Positions 6,609 through 9,738 of a DNA stretch of 9,738 nt are shown in pieces. The notes beneath the pieces were generated by a model that saw only the letters and a program-made list of their open reading frames with translations, was not told the DNA's origin and did not search any database. A program made the position numbers and the translations under genes. The stretch's first letter is position 1. Every line of letters starts with the position of its first letter. This DNA is from an uncultured Gemmataceae bacterium (GTDB taxonomy: Bacteria > Planctomycetota > Planctomycetia > Gemmatales > Gemmataceae). The stretch is from NCBI GenBank assembly GCA_937922175.1, contig CAKZUU010000391.1, forward strand, positions 1-9,738. The letters are read 5' to 3'.

Positions 6609-7388
6609 ATGCTTGTTGGAAAGGTCGTTAGAAACCACCCCATGACCACATTACCGCGTTGGACCATGCCCAATCTCCGTCGGTTGTTTGCCCCTCGTAA
6701 ATGCGGTCGCTCCGAATTCCCGTTACGATTGATGGATATTTTCTGGGTCGCCCTCGCCGTGGGCCTAGCCGCCGGCGGCATCGCTCGACTGGCGATGCTC
6801 CCCGCCCAATGGGGGTGGGTGGATGCGCTGATGGTCGCGATCGCCCTGCCCAGCGCGGATTTCGTCTCAGGAATGGTCCATTGGACGTTCGACACTTGGG
6901 GGAGCGAGAGGACTTGGTTCATCGGCCCGAGGTTGATCAAGCCTTTCCGTGTCCATCATGAGAAACCCAAAAACCTTCTCGACACGCATTTTTTCACGAC
7001 CAATGCCGACTCCTCCTTGGCCAACATGCCGTTCCTGATTGCGTCTCTGTGCATGCCGGTGCAGTTGGAAGTGGGCCGTTGGGCGGCGGTCTTTCTTCTC
7101 ACCCTGTCAATCGCGGGTCTTCCCACGAGCCAAATCCACAAGTGGGCTCACATGCGGCGCCCGCCCCGTCTGGTGGCATGGCTGCAACGCCGAGGACTGA
7201 TCCTCAGCACGCCCCATCACGACTGCCACCATCGCCCGCCGCATACGGTTAACTATTGCATCACAACGGGATGGTGCAATCCGCTTCTGGGCCGGGTGAA
7301 ATTCTTCCCACGGCTGGAACGACTGATCACCGCCCTGACCGGTTGGCAGCCACGTCAGGACGAAGCGCCCTCACATCACGCCGGCTGA
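6609..7388 (+). CDS. carF: Kua/TMEM189/CarF-type lipid desaturase (plasmanylethanolamine desaturase-like)
   Basis: This 259-residue polytopic membrane protein has the full histidine pattern of the lipid desaturase (Kua/PEDS1/CarF) family. The motifs in order are GMVHW (His91), FRVHHEKP (His116, His117), THFFTTN (His127), SQIHKWAH (His177, His181), HHDCHH (203-208), then YCITTGWCNPLLG (216-228) and ALTGWQP near the C-terminus. It closely recalls human TMEM189/PEDS1, which I compared from memory. Hydrophobic spans lie at about 43-66, 69-90, 137-152 and 158-175. Family members make the vinyl-ether bond of plasmalogens from plasmanyl lipids, using a di-iron centre and O2; Myxococcus CarF does this and is needed for the light response. 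The same reaction here is inferred. The start at 6609 is not certain: the in-frame ATG at 6642 (MTTLPRW) is an alternative, and neither has a strong ribosome site. It is transcribed away from the Rieske operon and towards the DUF1559 gene. Confidence 0.9.
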   Translation: MLVGKVVRNHPMTTLPRWTMPNLRRLFAPRKCGRSEFPLRLMDIFWVALAVGLAAGGIARLAMLPAQWGWVDALMVAIALPSADFVSGMVHWTFDTWGSERTWFIGPRLIKPFRVHHEKPKNLLDTHFFTTNADSSLANMPFLIASLCMPVQLEVGRWAAVFLLTLSIAGLPTSQIHKWAHMRRPPRLVAWLQRRGLILSTPHHDCHHRPPHTVNYCITTGWCNPLLGRVKFFPRLERLITALTGWQPRQDEAPSHHAG

Positions 7389-7420
7389 GGCCTTCGCCAA
7401 AGGCGGCCGTCGGAACGGAA

Positions 7421-7439
7421 TCCCGATCAGAAATCGGGA
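7421..7439. terminator. Candidate bidirectional hairpin between convergent genes
   Basis: TCCCGAT (7421-7427) and ATCGGGA (7433-7439) pair perfectly around a 5-base loop. It overlaps the DUF1559 stop codon and lies 33 bp after the desaturase stop. A smaller CGCC-AAA-GGCG hairpin lies at 7395-7405. Neither has a strong T-run, so this is a weak terminator call. Confidence 0.3.
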
Positions 7440-8320
7440 AGAATTTGGCCGTCGTTTCGTGCCGCCAACATATGCAGAATCGACGGCGACAGATGCGCAG
7501 GAATCGCACGCACGCTGCCATCGCCCAATACGAACTGCACCACCACCAAATGGCTGCTCCCGAATCCCACGGCTTGCGACCGGGGGTTCGTCGTTAACGG
7601 AAAATGAAAGCCCGCGGAACGCGAACAGCAGGGCAGGTAGTTTCCGTCGTAGGCGGAGCAATCCCACCATCCCACCCCCAACCTGTCGTCGGGCACCTGC
7701 TTTTCGCCGACGAGAAACGTATTGCTCAGGCCGTCGCGGATGGCCGAAAAGGGAAGAGACCGACCGTACTCAAAGGCCCCATTGGGCGGCCCATAACTGG
7801 GATCATACATGTCAGATCCCGTTGTCCCGACATTTGATGCGTAATCCGACAATCCGCCTGGGTAATGTGTCCGGTCGGGGATCGGAGGAACGCCTTGGCA
7901 GCGATAGCCATATCCCATCGGCATGTCGCCTGAAAGGCTATATGGCACCATTTGCGGTGTTCGTCGCGACGGGCAAAAAAAGATCCGAACCGGCGTCGCC
8001 CGGATGTTTTCCGGAAGTGCGAAGTAGTTCATACCAAACGACTGCCACTGATAGTAGAGATTGTCTTGTTCGATGAACGGCAGGATGTGAACGAACCACG
8101 TGTTGCTGCAATTCATGCGATTTGGCGGCAACTTCTGGAGCACGGACTCGTAATTGTGCAGCGCCAGGCCGATCTGCTTCAAATTGTTCGCACAGCTGAG
8201 CCGGTTTGCTGCCTCTCGGGCTTTCTGCACCGCTGGCATCATCAAACCCATCAGGATCGAAATGATGGCAATGACCACCAGCAACTCAATCAACGTGAAT
8301 CCACGACGAAGCAGTCTCAT
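7427..8320 (-). CDS. DUF1559 domain protein with type IV pilin-like N-terminus (pseudopilin-like)
   Basis: The 297-residue product starts with a prepilin-type leader, MRLLRRG, followed by FTLIELLVVIAIISILMGL. Cleavage is expected between Gly7 and Phe8, and Glu12 is the conserved Glu5 of the mature protein. The conserved helix PAVQKAREAANRLSCANNLK and the LHNYES segment follow, typical of DUF1559. The C-terminus carries H-x9-DG as SSHLVVVQFVLGDGS, then the usual tail. The family is hugely expanded in planctomycetes and its function is unknown; a pseudopilin-like surface or secretion role is inferred from the leader alone. The usual HPGG before the DG is changed to HLVV here. The ATG at 8320 has a moderate GAGAG upstream. 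The gene lies 47 bp after the zinc-ribbon protein gene and may share its transcript. No pilus assembly genes are visible in the window. Confidence 0.93.
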   Translation of the reverse strand: MRLLRRGFTLIELLVVIAIISILMGLMMPAVQKAREAANRLSCANNLKQIGLALHNYESVLQKLPPNRMNCSNTWFVHILPFIEQDNLYYQWQSFGMNYFALPENIRATPVRIFFCPSRRTPQMVPYSLSGDMPMGYGYRCQGVPPIPDRTHYPGGLSDYASNVGTTGSDMYDPSYGPPNGAFEYGRSLPFSAIRDGLSNTFLVGEKQVPDDRLGVGWWDCSAYDGNYLPCCSRSAGFHFPLTTNPRSQAVGFGSSHLVVVQFVLGDGSVRAIPAHLSPSILHMLAARNDGQILPDF

Positions 8321-8367
8321 GAGATGCTCTCACGAAAAATTGAGCTGACTCTTCAATATCACGAACG

Positions 8368-9534
8368 CTATCGCCCCGTGGGGAGCGTCACCCTTGGTCT
8401 GTCCTCATCACGAGTCGCGATGAAACGAAAACGAATCGGTTCTCCCGTCTCGCCAAACATGGCCAACGGTAACTCCAATCGGAATACGCCATCGTCGCGA
8501 TCGGCCATGTCGAAAACAAGCCACTGTTCTGCGGTCTCTCCTGGGAGGATCGAGTGAGAGTCGGCGGGTTGACCGTGGGGCTTCCAACCTTTCTCGAAAC
8601 GATGAAGAGCCAGTTTTTTCCCGTCGGTATCGGTCAATGTCGGCTCGGTTGGTTCGGTGCCACGCGAGTCACTTCCCCGATGCCATTCGATCTCTCGCGC
8701 CGCGCCGACATTCGTCACCCGCACCTTGATGAGGACGACAGGCTCTTTGATCACTTTGACCTGGCCTTTCGGACCTTGGAGGGGGAGGGATCCGATCCGA
8801 GCCTCTGTCAATGTCACCCGCAAATCGCCTCGTTGCCAGCCGCCCACGTTCGCGTCGATCCAACCCTCGGGGTCGGAAAGAGCGATGCGACCTTTCCCTT
8901 GGTAGGGAACCAAAGCGACCGTTTGCTCGTCGTCCGACGAACGTGACCATCCCACGGCCAGCCACGGCCCCAGTCCCAGCCACGTTGGAAATAGCAGCAC
9001 CGCCAGCATCAATCCCAAGTTCAAAGCAGCGGCCAGGGCCGACCAAACCCTCGTTTTCCTCGGAGTCAAAAAAGTGAGCGATCCCAAAGAAAAACCAACC
9101 AAGGAAAGCAATAGTGCCAAGGTCCGTCCTAAAGGCAAGTAGGAGACGGGCAAGACCAAGCCGGCGCAAATAAGCGCTGGCCAGACCAGCGCCTTCCCCG
9201 CTTGGGCCGAGGATCGTGACAAGGGCATGGTCGTCGGGACACAAACCGTCGCCTCACGAGGTATCATCGGCGGCGCTTCGCCCCGCTGCTCCGGACGCTC
9301 CGAAATCCGCTTGGGGGGTGTCATGACGGTCACTCTTTCCGCCTGGTCCGAAACCGAGACATGCCCCGTCGGAACTGCAGCGGTGCCCCCAGTGGGTTCC
9401 GATTCACAGAAATGCCAATCGCCGACCGTGAAGGAACTTAAACATTTTGGACAGGTCATGCAGGTGCCGACCGCTGACCGCGGCACCCGCACCTGACCCA
9501 ATTTGCAGAACGGACAACGGACAAGAGCTGTCAT
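8368..9534 (-). CDS. Zinc-ribbon, three-helix membrane protein of unknown function
   Basis: I do not recognise a named family. Numbered from the ATG at 9534, the 388-residue product opens with a zinc ribbon (Cys7, Cys10, Cys28, Cys31; CPFC then CPKC), the sort found at the front of many planctomycete proteins. A disordered, Pro-rich linker runs from about 44 to 113. Three hydrophobic segments lie at about 115-135, 138-157 and 163-183. The remaining ~200 residues look like a beta-rich soluble domain (VVLIKVRVTNVG, then SILPGETAEQWLVFDM), reminiscent of DUF4352-type or telokin-like domains, unconfirmed. One arrangement is a cytoplasmic ribbon and an outside C-terminal domain, inferred. The frame stays open to a GTG at 9570, but that lies at the predicted transcription start, so ATG 9534 is preferred. 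The downstream neighbour at 47 bp is the DUF1559 gene. Confidence 0.85.
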   Translation of the reverse strand: MTALVRCPFCKLGQVRVPRSAVGTCMTCPKCLSSFTVGDWHFCESEPTGGTAAVPTGHVSVSDQAERVTVMTPPKRISERPEQRGEAPPMIPREATVCVPTTMPLSRSSAQAGKALVWPALICAGLVLPVSYLPLGRTLALLLSLVGFSLGSLTFLTPRKTRVWSALAAALNLGLMLAVLLFPTWLGLGPWLAVGWSRSSDDEQTVALVPYQGKGRIALSDPEGWIDANVGGWQRGDLRVTLTEARIGSLPLQGPKGQVKVIKEPVVLIKVRVTNVGAAREIEWHRGSDSRGTEPTEPTLTDTDGKKLALHRFEKGWKPHGQPADSHSILPGETAEQWLVFDMADRDDGVFRLELPLAMFGETGEPIRFRFIATRDEDRPRVTLPTGR

Positions 9535-9577
9535 GCGTTCCGAGCCGGAGTCGCCGGAGCTAAAAACCACGCCAGCG

Positions 9578-9583
9578 ATTATA
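9578..9583 (-). promoter_or_regulatory. Candidate -10 box for the zinc-ribbon protein gene
   Basis: The minus strand reads a perfect TATAAT here. Seventeen bases further upstream is TGGAGC, only a poor -35 match. Transcription from near 9571 would leave about 37 bases before the ATG at 9534, and this argues against the GTG start at 9570. Confidence 0.4.
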
Positions 9584-9663
9584 ACCGGTCGCGCTCGCCA
9601 GCTCCAGAAAAACCCGTCAAAAATGGGGCGGAAATTCGAGGCAGGGGAATTCGCGACGAAGGT

Positions 9664-9738
9664 CTACTTCTTCGCTTCGCCACCCTTGGTCTCCGCAGCA
9701 GCGGCGTCGGCCGACTTCTCCTTTTTCGACTTCTTCAC
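9664..9738 (-). CDS. C-terminal end of a gene with a Lys/Ala-rich tail (cut by window edge)
   Basis: Only the last 24 codons and a TAG stop are in view. They read as a highly charged tail with KKSKKEK, a run of four Ala, and a final EAKK. Such Lys/Ala/Glu tails are common at the ends of planctomycete ribosomal and other nucleic-acid-binding proteins, but nothing here identifies the protein. A short local ORF is ruled out as a separate gene because the frame stays open to the window edge. The next gene on the same strand starts 129 bp downstream with its own -10 box. Confidence 0.5.
   Translation of the reverse strand: MKKSKKEKSADAAAAETKGGEAKK

Noticed and set aside
6252..6638. A 128-codon minus-strand open frame in the divergent gap
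   Set aside because: The translation has no recognisable domain, low-complexity Gly/Ser/His composition, and it overlaps the start of the desaturase gene. It also faces the same stretch that carries the gap's palindromes. Most likely chance in GC-rich DNA.
9535..9570. GTG at 9570 as the zinc-ribbon protein start
   Set aside because: It lies only about eight bases after a perfect TATAAT box, at the likely transcription start. The ATG at 9534 begins directly at the zinc-ribbon domain.
9600..9650. Possible intrinsic terminator after the Lys-rich-tail gene
   Set aside because: Two T-runs exist on the minus strand, but the preceding stems are short and mismatched. No convincing hairpin could be drawn.
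1..9738. CRISPR array, insertion sequence, tRNA, rRNA or defence island
   Set aside because: No spaced direct repeats, transposase motifs, terminal repeats, cloverleaf sequence or defence-type domains were seen. The genes are respiratory, lipid, surface and unknown functions.

Overview
The window looks like part of a planctomycete chromosome, probably from the Gemmata/Isosphaera side of the phylum. It is GC-rich. It carries a DUF1559 protein with a pilin-type N-terminus and a C-terminal H-X9-DG signature, a family close to exclusive to Planctomycetes. It also has an FG-GAP/UnbV lipoprotein and a short zinc-ribbon membrane protein of the kind common in that phylum. The assignment is inferred from protein families, not from a marker gene.

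Layout, mostly on the minus strand. From the right edge: the end of a Lys-rich-tailed gene (9664-9738, cut by the window); a zinc-ribbon/three-helix membrane protein of unknown function (8368-9534) behind a perfect TATAAT box; a DUF1559 pseudopilin-like protein (7427-8320). A single plus-strand gene follows (6609-7388), encoding a Kua/TMEM189/CarF-type lipid desaturase, the family of plasmanylethanolamine desaturase. A divergent 440-bp gap separates it from a minus-strand respiratory pair: a Rieske protein (5590-6168) and a 691-residue cytochrome b fused to two cytochrome c domains (3471-5546). A good sigma70-like promoter sits in front of the Rieske gene. After a 319-bp gap rich in inverted repeats comes a CRTAC1-like FG-GAP/UnbV lipoprotein (1136-3151). 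Last are a short-chain dehydrogenase lacking the catalytic Tyr (224-976) and, 13 bp on, the start of a small membrane protein cut by the left edge (1-210).

How they work together: the Rieske and cytochrome b-cc genes form a compact two-gene bc-type quinol oxidase in which the fused diheme tail takes the place of cytochrome c1/f. Residues around the Rieske cluster suggest a low-potential centre and so a menaquinol substrate. The dehydrogenase and the small membrane protein are probably co-transcribed. The other genes look like independent units.

No CRISPR array, insertion sequence, tRNA, rRNA or defence system was seen. The points most worth a second look are the cytochrome b-cc fusion, the altered Rieske cluster environment, the Tyr-less dehydrogenase, the CarF/PEDS1 homologue, and the cluster of hairpins in front of the FG-GAP gene.
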